Positions 9,040 to 20,141 of a stretch of 64,000 bases of DNA are shown piece by piece. The notes beneath the pieces are model-generated. The model was given only the letters and a program-made list of their open reading frames with translations. It had not been told where the DNA came from and searched no databases. Made by a program: the position numbers and the translations under genes. Each line of letters starts with the position of its first letter. Within the stretch, counting starts at the first letter, position 1. The stretch comes from Norana najaformis. Taxonomy: Eukaryota; Annelida; Clitellata; Crassiclitellata; Hormogastridae. The stretch spans positions 33,645,989 to 33,709,988 of the forward strand of contig OZ029915.1 in the NCBI GenBank assembly GCA_964023275.1, read 5' to 3'.

Positions 9040-9245
9040 CATACATACATAAAACCACATGCACACATACATACATACATGCATGCATGCATACATACAT
9101 ACATACATACTTACTAACATGCATACATACATGCATACATATATATACACATAGGCCTATATATACATAAATACATGCATATACTTACATACATATAAAT
9201 ATAGTACATACGTACGTAAATACATACATACATGCATGCATATGT
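9040..9245. repeat. (ATAC)n microsatellite cluster
   Basis: Long ATACATAC runs with ATGC variants and one TAGGCCTA palindrome (9152-9159). Confidence 0.9.
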
Positions 9246-9539
9246 TCACAGACAAGTATTGAAGTAAATACAGAGAGACCTAAACATAAGAAGATCTATA
9301 GAAGAGGGAGACCTGTGAAGTGATAGTATTTTCGAACAACTTCTTTCTTAGAGGATAATCGAGCCTGACACTGGAATTGATCATCCATCGGCTGTGATTA
9401 CGTACCTCTTTAGTTCTTTCGACAAATGCATAACGAAGAGTATTTTAGACAGTGCGCAATATAAAGGTACAGTTATGCCGCACTAATGTCAACGAGGGTT
9501 AATGTCGACATCGGTTAATGGGAAATTTTGTGTAGCGAA
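9246..9539. other. unassigned sequence
   Basis: No feature recognised. Confidence 0.4.
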
Positions 9540-9905
9540 TGTAGTCTGGTCACTACCTGGTCACTATCTTCATGCATCCTTCGAACTGACCAACATTTCA
9601 TCCTTTGCCATCTCTGCGCAGTTTTCGCTCGACACTTAAAACACATCTCTTCCGCAGATCCTATCTTGATCCCTCTTCTTTTTCTCATCTGTCTTACCGC
9701 TCAAATTCCAAGCACCATCCACAGTAGCCGGCTGACTGTCTTCATGCCTGGCCCTTGGATGATATCATGGAACTGAATTTGACCCTTCCTGTCTATCGAT
9801 TTGGTTTGACTGAGTACCTGTGAATACGCTGGTTCCCGCGACCTAGCTTCTTTGGGCACTGTATAAATCTCGAGTACACGATTACGGTTATAATTACGAT
9901 GGTCT
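9540..9905 (+). pseudogene. LINE ORF2 C-terminus and 3' UTR
   Basis: Same family and strand as 8231-8565. The translation carries SFELTNISSFAISAQFSL with a stop before the LKTHLF-like block. Then come the pyrimidine-rich 3' UTR, the TGAGTACCTGTGAATACGCTGG block, GGGCACTGTATAAATC and an ATTACGGTTATAATTACGAT tail. Confidence 0.7.
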
Positions 9906-11214
9906 GTATCTGTCGATTTTTTCAAACGAGATATTCAGCGCCCTTTTCGATGGGGATTATAGGCTACATACTGTGTTATTATCAGTAGCTTCTATAGCGT
10001 CCTCATTTGTTACACAAACCATGAGCCAATAGTGGTTCTAATAACACTGCAAAGACGTTTGTTAATTAAGTAGAAAGTCAACTTACACGGACATATAATT
10101 AAGTGCACCAGTTGAAGTGCCATGCAAAGTGTCACTTGAGAGACACATTTGGCTAATTGAGTTTAGGCAGAAAATCATTTCATGCAGCATTGCAACTGAA
10201 CAGTTAGTGAAAACTGATATAACTTGTAACTGCTAAAAATGACGGTTAAAAACGGCAAGAAGATGCAAATGAATTGAATTAACACATAAGAAGCAAGTTT
10301 ATGTTCTATTCTATTCTATCCCATGCTATTCTAATATATGTTGGGTCAAATAGCCTATCAAAATCGCATCTTGTGCTTCATATAGTGCATTTCAAAAATC
10401 CCTCTCACTTGATGCCTTGCTCCTAAATACCTGATGCCCCACGCTTAGCTTTTAAGTAGTGCTTTTAAAATTTAAAGTTTGTGACCGTGATTTCTAGTCC
10501 AAATAATAAGTCAGTATATAGTCTAACTTAAGCCAGTTGTATCCTATACTATCCTACCCTTTCCTTCCCCATTGCATCATAATAGTATCGTAATCTATCC
10601 TATGTTATCTTGCCCTGTCATGTACCCTGTCCAGTCATGCCCTAGTCTGTCCTATCGTACTCTACCACATCTTGCTAACCCTATCTCATTCAATCGTATC
10701 TTATCACATCGTGTTATATTCTATCTTATCCTAACCCATCCGATACATTATCGTTAAAGTCTGCAGAGCAATAAGGTAAAAACCTTTAGGTTTGTTTAGT
10801 CTAGGTTTATGGCATCCGGGAGGCCTACAGCTCAATTCAAACCACGTTATCTATAATTCACAGTTCCTCTTCTAACCTACCCTACCCGGAAACCACCAAA
10901 ATTGAAAGAAAGAAACATTTCAGATGCCGGTCGCTCGTTGGTCCGATGAGACCAAGAGACAGTTGACGTGGGATACGACGATTTGGAAAAGCATAATGTC
11001 AAATGGAGATAAAACGAAAGTCGGAAGACATCAGACTCAGCCGATGCGCAGACCAGTATCTTGTTACTGAGAAGATTCAGCTCGCCAGGCCTTTCTCACC
11101 AAATGAGAAAATTCAGTGAACTGACTTATTCCATGTTCCACATAAATTATTCCACTAACTTGTTCCACATCTCGCGACTCAGAAACGCCCCTCTGCCCTT
11201 AATGCAGCGTAGAA
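9906..11214. other. intergenic stretch with old repeats
   Basis: About 10400-10495 holds a plus-strand copy of the CACGCTTAGCTTTTAAGTAG retroposon tail seen inverted at 3736-3915. About 10540-10755 is a pyrimidine-biased degenerate (CTATC)n-like tract; the 61-codon frame across it is low complexity. No gene recognised. Confidence 0.45.
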
Positions 11215-11483
11215 GAAGAGACTACATACCTTGAGAGGCAGCCATGAGTATGAATTGTTAGCAATTTCCTTTTCTTGGCCTCGGCATATGAGGGCTGGTG
11301 GTCAGTTCTTTCCCTCGCCGCCTGATCTTTCCATCAACAGCGTACGGTCAGTGTACTCATTTTATAGCTGGGTTCGCTAGGGGCGCAACTGTCTCGCACA
11401 ATCTTTCTGCCCTGGCGGAGATTTGAACCTCCTGACCTGTGGGTTGAGAGTCACGCTAACCACTAGACTATCACGCAAACCCG
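11215..11483 (-). mobile_element. tRNA-derived SINE (family 1)
   Basis: On the minus strand the head shows a Pol III A box in TAGTCTAGTGGTTAGCGTG and a B box in GGTTCAAATC, followed by TCCGCCAGGGCAGA. The body then matches 55239-55506 block by block (TATAAAATGAGTAC, GACCGTAC, CAGGCGGCGA, CTCATATGCCGAGG, TTCATACTCAT, GCTGCCTC). It is a full-length or nearly full-length non-autonomous retroposon, transcribed if at all by RNA polymerase III. Confidence 0.8.
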
Positions 11484-12117
11484 AATGCAGTAGTATAGCA
11501 TAACTGTGAAGCTGAGAATAATTTAAAAAAAGACTTTTGAGATCCTATCTATTATCTACTAACAGCTAAAATTTTCTGTTTACGGTCTAACTCCAGTATC
11601 AGCATCTGATTTTGATTTTCTACATCAACCATTTATCATTCATTGTTTGAATCTTGTGCGCACCGTCCGTCATTTGACATTGTAAAGCTCCCTTGAAGTA
11701 GCTTGCTCCTGGCGATGCTGCATAAATTGTCGTGATTAATATTACAATTACAGTAACAGCTGTGTAGCAATTATAAAAAAGCCCAAGTCCATAATATGTT
11801 CCCTCTAACCAACAGGATTTCCACTAAAAAACAAGCAGGCCAAGGCTTGGCTCTGCTTATGCGCCGATAACAGTTGCAGTGAACTTTAAGTGACGTTAAG
11901 CAATGCCGAGCCAGGTTAGTACTTAGAAGGTAATCGTCCATGGCATATCAGGCCATCTAATACTTACTCATGCTCGAATGATGAGCGTGAATTTGCGATG
12001 GTTTAGCCACGTAGAAAAATAATTTTAAAGAATCACAAGAGATTTTGCGATTTCAGGAGATACATCTGAAGAAAAATCAGAGAGATCTAAACGAATATAC
12101 AAATGCACACGAGCAGT
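11484..12117. other. unassigned AT-rich stretch
   Basis: No gene or repeat family recognised. Confidence 0.4.
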
Positions 12118-12119
12118 CC

Positions 12120-12150
<31 letters not shown>

Positions 12151-12718
12151 AAGAAGAAGAAGAAGAAGACGACGATGATGATGATGACGATGAAGAAGAT
12201 GATGATGAAAGAACCAGAACAGGAAGAACAAGAGCAAGAGTAAGAACAAGAAAAAGAAGTGAAAGAAGAAAGTGACGATGAAGAAAACGAAAAGGAAGAA
12301 GTAGAAGAAGAAAAAGAAAAAGAACTGGCACAAGGAGAACAAGACGAACAAGAATAAAAGCAAGAACAGGAGCAAGAACAAGTACAAGAAGAACAAAAAT
12401 AATCAAAAGTGGAAGAAGAGGAGCATGAATAAGAAGAAGAATTAGAATAAGAAGAAGAAGATGATGATGAAGATGAAGAAGAAAAAGAAGAACAAGAAGA
12501 ACAAAAATGAACAAAAATGAACAAAAATGAACAAGAACAAGAAGAACAAGATTAACAAGAAAAATAACTAGAAAAAGAACAAGAAGAACAAGAACAAGGA
12601 CAACAAGAAGAACAAGAAAAACAAGAAGTAGAAGGAGAACAAGAAGAACAAGAAGAACAAGAAAAACAAGAAGAATGAGAAGAATAAGAACAAGAACAAG
12701 AAGAACAAGAAGAGATCA
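12118..12718. repeat. 600-bp polypurine tract, (GAA)n and (AACAAGAAG)n
   Basis: Almost pure A/G on the plus strand with sparse C and T. It opens with about 16 GAA units (12120-12168) and later becomes GAACAAGAA-type repeats. Several long minus-strand frames of Ser/Phe/Leu arise here only from the repeat. Its length and strand asymmetry make triplex (H-DNA) formation plausible. Confidence 0.9.
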
Positions 12719-14511
12719 TGAACTCCCACAAATTGCTGTGACTCCGGTGCATTTCGTTTGGCTGATAAAAAGTACATCACATCAGGTCTTCTTCCAGCGA
12801 TGCGAGCTCTTGCATCTCGACAGGCGTTCTGGGGGCCAATGAGGCTAGAAATTCCCAGCTACAGAGAACAGTCACAGATGCAGAGGCCACAAAATTTGCA
12901 CCCTGTGCCTCCAACGAGAACTGATTTATTTCTAAAACGCGTGAGAAAGCCTGGCCAATCCAACTGCCTAAGTATGAATGGCTGCCCAAGTTAACACCTT
13001 CAGTCTAATATGCTGATAATCATGACTGACAAACCACCCACGACTTTTAGCTTCTCTCAGAAGTTGAAGAATAGGAATACTTGCATCTAAACATTCGTTA
13101 GTGCAAATGAAAATATTGCGCTTCATATTGCATTACATTACGCTACATACATTCCGATCTATTAGGTAGCCGTGCCTCAGCGCCTTTTTGAGGTTCTTAT
13201 AACGCGCTATATAAATTTCTAGATACGTGCATACAGTGTATTGCTAATCGCAAATCGCATTTGCAAGTACAGTATTATCTCGTAAAGGCTCAGTTAGAGA
13301 GGCTGGAAGTGCGCTTTGCAAGTTGGACATGGCTTGAGTTTAATTTTTAAAGAATATTGGCAGCTTCATTTGCATAACGGATATCCGACGCATACATTTA
13401 AATTGTTGACCTAACATCTTGCCAGCCGTTTATTTCAGCAATTAAATCGTTAGTACCATCGCAAAACCCCTTCGCATTGGGCTTGGTAAGATTTAGACCA
13501 GGCACCAAACTTTTTTTCTGTATAACGCCACCAATTTGGCTGAGATACGAAGACTGTACTGGCTTCGGTGCAGGTGTATCGTTAGCGCACGCTAGTTTAG
13601 TGATAGTCTACTTTGAAGCCCAATTCTGTTAGATGCGAGAAATCTAAATTTACAAAGAGCCATGAACAACATTTTCTTGCCTATTATTCAGATTAGTCTA
13701 CTGTATATTAGGTTCTTAAAGGGCTCTATAGTTACAGTTCTGGGATGGTCCGGGAGCGCCTCTGATGAGGCTACCTTGAAGAGGCGCTTTACAAATTTAC
13801 GATTACGGTTCAGAGACACACATACATGAGTACATATACACAAACATACATACGTACGTAGTACATAAATAAGCCTACATGCATGCATACATGCAGTCTT
13901 CCTGAATTCATAAGTTAGCGCGATATAAGTGTCTATTTAAAAATAACCTCGAATATCGAGTTGACGAGAAAGGGTTGCGCTCACTAGCATTCGACAGAGA
14001 GCAGGACTTTCAGATTCGCCGTTTTTCTTTGTTTTTATGGGCGCCATTTATTGCCTTAGTTGCCACGAGCTGACCAGGAATTATCGATCAGCCACTCAGC
14101 CACTTAGACCCATCACAGCTTTAGTCTGAGATTAGCCAGTGTGACAGGCTAAGTCTCAGCTTTGCTGCGTAATGACTCTAATTGCAGGTTTTAACAGTAG
14201 CAGCGCCATCTGGGCAAAAGGACTAAGACTGATTTTCAGCAGAACATGTTTGATAAGTAAGAAATTACTAAGGAAGTTTACTATCGGTTAGCTAACGTGA
14301 TGAATAATGGCGCTGGAAACATAAGACTTCGACAGCGCCGTTCCTTTGACTTTGTAAATTGAGCCTAGCATCGCTTTGAAGAGGTTCTGGAGTCGCTTGA
14401 ATCGTTGGCATCGCGTATCTTGAGAAATTTTGCTCCATGAGCAGCAGAGGAGGGCAAAGGAGGAGGGCGACCTTAATCATCTTCTTTATGAGACAGCGTC
14501 GTTAAACAGAA
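12719..14511. other. intergenic stretch with LINE-tail remnants
   Basis: 13150-13225 carries CAGCGCCTTTTTGAGG and GCGCTATATAAATTTC, a LINE 3'-end-like stem. 13690-13815 ends GAGGCGCTTTACAAATTTAC then GATTACGG, another retroposon tail. An ATACATAC cluster lies at 13815-13890. No gene recognised. Confidence 0.45.
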
Positions 14512-14548
14512 ACCACACACACACACACACACACCTACCCACACACAT
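14512..14548. repeat. (CA)n microsatellite
   Basis: Ten or more CA units with a short imperfect extension. Confidence 0.9.
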
Positions 14549-14684
14549 GAGGAACAGCTGCCCGAATATAGAGTGGCATGCGTCCAATCAAAGGCGTTTT
14601 TTAGAGTCGGTGCTTGCTCTAATGGATCGTATTTCGTTTAGCCATTTGGTCGACTCGAAAGAGACGGCAAATCAAGGAAAGGGT

Positions 14685-15275
14685 GGTAAGAGGAGGACGA
14701 GGAAAGGAGAAGAAGGCAAAAGTGGGTGGGAAGATGAGGATGAGAAGACGGAGGAGGAGCTTAATGGAAGGATCAGTAAAGAGAAGACGGACGGATGTGA
14801 CAGTGGAAATGTAGGAAGAAAGGTATGAGTGGGATGAGCGACGTTGACGACAGAGAGAATTGGAGGAGGAGTCAAGGAGGAGCAGATAAAAAGGAAGGAG
14901 GAGGATTGTACAACGGGAAAGTAGAGGAGGAAAAAGGTAAAGGATGAGAATAGGGGACGAGCAACGACATGATGAAAGTAGGTGGATGAGAAGCAGGAAG
15001 AAGACAACAAGAGGACGCTGACGATGAAAGGGAGAGCGAAGAGTAGAAGAATGGGTCAGAAGCAGAGGAAAGAAAAACTGGAGGGGTGCGAGAAAAGGAA
15101 TCAGAGGGTAAATGGATTGGCTGTTGAGAAGGATGAAAGTGGGAAGAGTAATGATCAAAGAAATGAAGTGGAACAGGGGACAGACGAATTTGATAAACAA
15201 GTAAAGAGACAACTAGAAAGTGATGCGCAACAAAAAAGGACAGAAAGATATCAGATCAAGATTCATGTTAATATT
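14685..15275. repeat. degenerate purine-rich GGA/GAA tract
   Basis: Nearly 600 bp dominated by A and G (AGGAGGA, GAAGAGG, AAAGGAA) without a fixed period. Frames on both strands here (Lys/Glu/Arg on plus, Ser/Leu/Phe on minus) are compositional. Confidence 0.75.
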
Positions 15276-16254
15276 TAAAAAAGAAAGCGGAAGATATTTC
15301 GTTCTCTTCCTCTCTCTTCTCGTTCGTCTTGGTGGCTCGAGGATTTTGAATATGAGGGGCTGAGCTCTGGGGTCCAAAGGCGGTGAAGTGGCCTCCATGG
15401 GGTCAACCGACCAAGTGCCTGAAATGGAAATAGAAATTAAACTGAAAACAGTGTTTTGTGCTGGCTAAACTATCGTTTAATTATGCAGAAACTGAGGTTT
15501 GAAGACAGGAAGTCAAGCTACTGTTATTTTGGTTTTAAATCCTGCTAGTGAAATATTTCCTATTATACACGTTTTTTAATCAGCTTAAATCTTTAGAAAG
15601 TGACGGATCTAGTAGTTAGTCTGTTTCATCGAGGAGGTATTTTATTTTTACTCCGTTTAGTTTAATATAATTTGTATTTTGTTTACTTTGGCAAACCTCC
15701 TCTTTCCAACATTATTGTCCGTTCATTCACACTTCCGACTGTTTACTTTCCGAAATTCCGAAATGCCTTTAAGTTGCACGCAGCTTCCATAAGCCACAAA
15801 GGCTACATACACAGACTTCTGCAGGACCGCAACTGACCGAGATATAGACAAATTATGTCTGTTAAACACCATTTGGTTTAAGCTCAACCGAACAGAACTA
15901 GCAGCAGGGCGGTGATAAAGCGACGTTTGTCTAATGACCAGATAGTGACTCAAGCTTGATGTTACCTACTACAACGACTTTCACAGTCAGTTGCAGCAAC
16001 GACAAAGGCAGAAGTCCTGTTTACTGTACTTTACAGCTGCATCGCTGTTGCGGATGGTTAATCTAAACCGTAGGTCTACAAAGGTCACGAGTGGGGTTGT
16101 GGAAACTTGAAAATTAACTGTAGCTTTCGTTAAGGGGTCAGTTTTTTGAATAGTTAAACATTTCTATCACTTATGATCGAGTGTTTAGATTTTCGATATG
16201 TTCCCTCATTCATTCCTGTTAATTATTCTTTACATTTATTTAAGCAATTTAGGT
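15276..16254. other. unassigned stretch
   Basis: No gene, repeat family or signal recognised. Confidence 0.4.
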
Positions 16255-16262
16255 CCTATAAT

Positions 16263-16666
16263 CAGGGCCGTTTTAAGGTCGTCGTAGGCCCTAGGCACTC
16301 TCGCATTGGCAATCCCCAACTGCCAACTCTCCATTAGAGCTAATCACGTTCACATTATTTCTTGACGTCTATCTTGCCTTGCACTTCTTTCAATTGAAAA
16401 CGGCTTAATGCGGGAAATGACGTTTGAGGACATATATGTGATTTTGCTAATGCAAAGAGCCGCAAAGTTAACATAATGTAGCACGGATTAACTTAAACTG
16501 TTCAGTACATACTTTAAGGTTATTAAATTTGTATTTTATTTTTCTATTTTCGGGTCAAACAATAAATTTATTTTTTTCAATATCATTTTTGACTTTCGTA
16601 GGCCCCTATAAAGTTCGTAGGCCCTAGGCACAGTGCCTACTGTGCCTAATGGATAAGGCGACCCTG
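16263..16666. mobile_element. hAT-type non-autonomous transposon (404 bp)
   Basis: The element starts CAGGGCCGTTTTA and ends with the inverse form TAAGGCGACCCTG (three mismatches in 13). A perfect 8-bp duplication CCTATAAT flanks it at 16255-16262 and 16667-16674. CAGGG-type ends and an 8-bp duplication are diagnostic of the hAT superfamily. A 16-mer CGTAGGCCCTAGGCAC is directly repeated near both ends (16283-16298 and 16616-16631). The interior is AT-rich and non-coding. Confidence 0.93.
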
Positions 16667-16674
16667 CCTATAAT

Positions 16675-17169
16675 CCTGTATATTGTTATTATGCTGAATT
16701 TGTTAATATCTTATTTGATTTATCAATGATTCTGTGTACAGCTATAAAATGTTTAACCAACATATAGTAAATTACAAGTTACTCTATGATTCCTAACTGA
16801 CCTGGTTTCACGTCTTCGATTAGGTTGAAGTCGTAGACATTTGATGAGATCTTTCAATGGAACCTGTTAGATAACTGTAAACTAACTCTTTACTAATATA
16901 GATTTAATTTATAAACATGTACACATTTGGGATCTGCACAACATCACGGAGGTTATGCTCCCAAGAAAACCCTGGACGGATAACTCCGTGTAGTACTATA
17001 TTTAAATTTAAATACAGAAACCTTTATCTTGAATTTATTTAATTATTTTAAATTTCCTTTATCTCAGTGTTGACGCCCCATTTAACTTAGCGCCTTATGC
17101 GGTCGCCTAGGTCGCCTTTCGTAAAGAATATCGTAGTTGTACTCACAAATTGTTATAGCGCCGTCACAG
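16675..17169. other. unassigned AT-rich stretch
   Basis: 17050-17115 (CAGTGTTGACGCCCCATT and CCTTATGCGGTCGCCTAGG) resembles a transposon end, but I find no partner. Otherwise nothing recognised. Confidence 0.35.
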
Positions 17170-17440
17170 AGAAACTGCTCAGAGCTGCTCTCTACCGGAG
17201 AACGCAAGACCACAATCAAACAGAACGGGTTTCAAGCGCTTACAGAAAGGAGGCCGAGAAAGACCAAGGAGTGCTTGTCATAGGTTACTAGGCAACCTAT
17301 TCCAGAAAGATGGGCCGACCAGAGCGAAGCTTCGATGCTGGACTGTGGAAGTTCGGGCTGGCGGGACAACTTAATTACCTTGCGCAGCAGAGCAAAGTGT
17401 CCTGTGGCCAGGTATGGATGAGACAGAGGCATCTAGCTCA
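17170..17440 (-). pseudogene. LINE ORF2 C-terminal fragment
   Basis: The minus strand encodes FALVGPSFWNRLPSNL, then a stop and PPFCKRLKPVLF. This is the V-x-P-x-x-W-N-x-L-P...F-x-x-x-L-K-x-x-L-F signature of L2/CR1-like ORF2 C-termini. It aligns with 1455-1670 over about 150 bp. A stop and frame changes show it is dead. Confidence 0.65.
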
Positions 17441-18659
17441 CGAGACGCGCAGCTGTCATATATATGGATGAACAATCCCGGATAAGAGGATAATTTAGTT
17501 TATGTAGAGGAAGTATCTTAAATTCATTTGAGTAGAGTTGGCTGCCTGCCGTTTTCAGGTTTTCAAGCGCCATTAGTTGTTGCCTTTGGGTATACATGTA
17601 ATATCCGCATAGAAGCCAACAGATAGGAAAACATGATCGTAAACATAGTGGAAGCGACAAGATTCTACGCTGAGCGATGCAGAGCTGCAGGTGTCAATGA
17701 TGAGAAGACTGCAGACGAGACGCAGCCAGAAAGCCAAAAGGTGAATTGCAGTATGCATGCTGTTTACATAATTTATCGGTCTACTCTTGTATAAAAGTGA
17801 ATTACTTACAAACAGAATGATCAGTAATTTGCGTGATAATCTTGTTCGGTCAGTGTCACATGGATATGGTGTTGTGATTCAGTATTGAAAGCACAAAAAA
17901 GCTTTCCTTGATTGAAACAGACACTGATTGGAAGGTTGCCAGAGAAGCAATCAGTCGTTTACGCATAGTTTAAAGTTTTATAACGTGTAAATGATAGCCA
18001 ACGCTATAAGATCATTGGAAGCCGGAGCTCCAATAAGGAACCCCGCCACAGAGCTTACTGACTAGGTCAAAGGTCAGTCTTCCCTGTCTTCATCGAAAAG
18101 TTCATGCCAATTACCAACCGTTTTTGCACCAATTACTTTTCAAAGTTAAAGTTTCAATACGTACTTTTAAAAGATACGCCCCAAACCGTCGGCGGTTGGA
18201 ATCTGACCAATTCCGATGGGAGGGCTTACGATGCTCCACGCACCCTGTAGTGGGAAAACCGTGGCAAAGCTTTAGTCACCTTGAAAAAGGTTTTGCATCA
18301 TGCAATATATTTACCCGTGATCAACGGCAATAAAACGACTCCGTTAAATACACCCTTAAAGTGCTTTTGTTGGACGCATTATTGCCGTTAATTTAGTTTA
18401 GTTATGACAATAGAGCTTCATGTCGAATAAGTCGTTGTATGTAATTCGTCTAATAAGCTTATTGCATATCGTTTTCGTTTGGAATTATAAACCTTTATGA
18501 CACTACTGTAGACCAAGTCTAAGTCACTGGCTATACAGCTTCTAACCTGTATTTGGAACTGCCACGCGAAGGTAAACAAGCACTTCATTCGGTTGCCATT
18601 TTGCCTAAACCTCAGTGCAACACAGATCAAGAACGCTGAACATGTTGTCAAGTGTGAAA
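17441..18659. other. unassigned stretch
   Basis: No convincing gene or repeat. A 69-codon frame at 18124-18333 has no recognisable motif. Confidence 0.4.
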
Positions 18660-18775
18660 GCTGGTTGCAACTACGTTGATTCTTCTTACGTGTGGCTGTG
18701 TGCGAGAGTCCACCAGTGGCGACTTTTCCAGTTATTCGAGCATCATTTGCATACAGGTGAACTTTCTCTTCTTAA
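18660..18775. repeat. dispersed repeat, copy 2
   Basis: Shares CAGTGGCGACTTTTCCAG (18714-18731) and flanking blocks with 1140-1255. Confidence 0.5.
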
Positions 18776-20116
18776 CGAGATCTAAAATAATTTAGACCAG
18801 CGAGAAGCGCAATAGAGAGGAAGTTAGAAGGCATCATAAAATGTTTAATCACATTACATTACTTCATGTCACATTACAACAAGAAGCATAACGAAAATCT
18901 GCAAAATGTAATTATAGGCCTACATTACAATAATTCCGAACATATTACGGGGAGAAACCATCAAGTAGTTCGGATTATGATTGTAGTATGTACAGAAATG
19001 AGCCAGAACACGTCATCACTGCTCCTCCCTCCCTCTTTCCCCCTCTCCCTCTCTCTCGCCCTTCCTCTCTTCTCCTACTCGGAGGCTGTCATTATGTCTG
19101 TCTGCCTGAATGCTCGCCTTTCTTCTTTTGTGATTGCATAACCTTGTTTCTTTCTTTATGAGATATTTTCTACTTCTGCTATTTTACTTTAATTTCTTAT
19201 TCTAATCGCCCCACTTTTTTGTGTCTGTTCGTAGGCCTATTCAGAGCTTGATAGAAAGAGACTAGAATCTAGCTAATGGCCAATTCCTCTCCCTTCTTTT
19301 CTGCCTACTTCTGCTTACCTTTATCTCTAGAAGGCTTCTATCTGCCTGTTTAATTTTACGAAATTTAAAGTGATTTTCACACAGATTACTAGTCGCAGAA
19401 CCACTTCAAAACATTGTAGTGTTATGTTATGCTTGCCTTATTACCTGCTTTCGTTCATCTTTGTTTTTCTTTTCTTATATGTCTGTCGGCCTTCGTTTTG
19501 TCCTACCACCTATAATTGTTGGTTCCTCTTTGGCTTTTCCTGCCTTTATGCTGTCTCTTCAGTTTGCTTTTCTTCCTGCCTGGACTTTTCATTTCATGCC
19601 CGTCTTCTGTATGTCCATCCTGCCATTCCCTGTGTATCAATGCTTCCGTTATGCCTGCCTTTCTCTGCCTTTTTTGAATATCTGTAGCTGTCATTTTTAC
19701 CTGTTTTTTTTGATTCTTCTATTCTCTCTGCATGCCTTTTCTTGACTGCTTTCCTCCATCTGTTTCGCGTGACTTCATCGCTTCCTGCCTGCCTGCGTGA
19801 TGTACATCCCGTGTGTCTATTTTCCCGCCTTCCTTCATGTTCCATTCCCGCTTGCATGATTTATTTGCGTCCTTCTTGTTTAATCTGTTGTCCGCCTTAT
19901 GTAGCGCCTGCCTTCTTGGCTGTCTTGAAGGCCTGGCATTTGTATTTGTCTGCCTCAGCCAGTTGAGAGAACTTCCTCCGACTCGGCTGTTGGGTTGTCG
20001 CCGAAGATCACGACTCAAACTCGACCCAGTGCAATCCACTAATTGCTACTCGAGAGACAATGCTGATGTACGAGGTGTGTGCACTGCAACTTGACACTGC
20101 CACGTGTAAGTCAGGC
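18776..20116. other. pyrimidine-biased intergenic stretch
   Basis: 19020-19980 is rich in CTCCCT, CTGCCT and TTCTTT. Overlapping frames on both strands (for example 19370-19745) are low complexity and mutually shadowing. Two TAGGCCTA palindromes lie at 18915-18922 and 19232-19239. Confidence 0.45.
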
Positions 20117-20141
20117 TGCCAGGCGTATTTGTCGCCTGGCA
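20117..20141. repeat. perfect 9-bp hairpin
   Basis: TGCCAGGCG, a 7-base loop, then CGCCTGGCA. Isolated; no terminator-like U tract and no known RNA context. Confidence 0.6.

Noticed and set aside
12087-12524. Overlapping minus-strand frames of Ser, Phe and Leu
   Set aside because: Direct translation of the (GAA)n-type tract in three frames.
14430-15278. Lys/Glu-rich plus-strand frames suggesting a charged coiled-coil protein
   Set aside because: They arise from a degenerate purine tract; opposite-strand frames are equally open.
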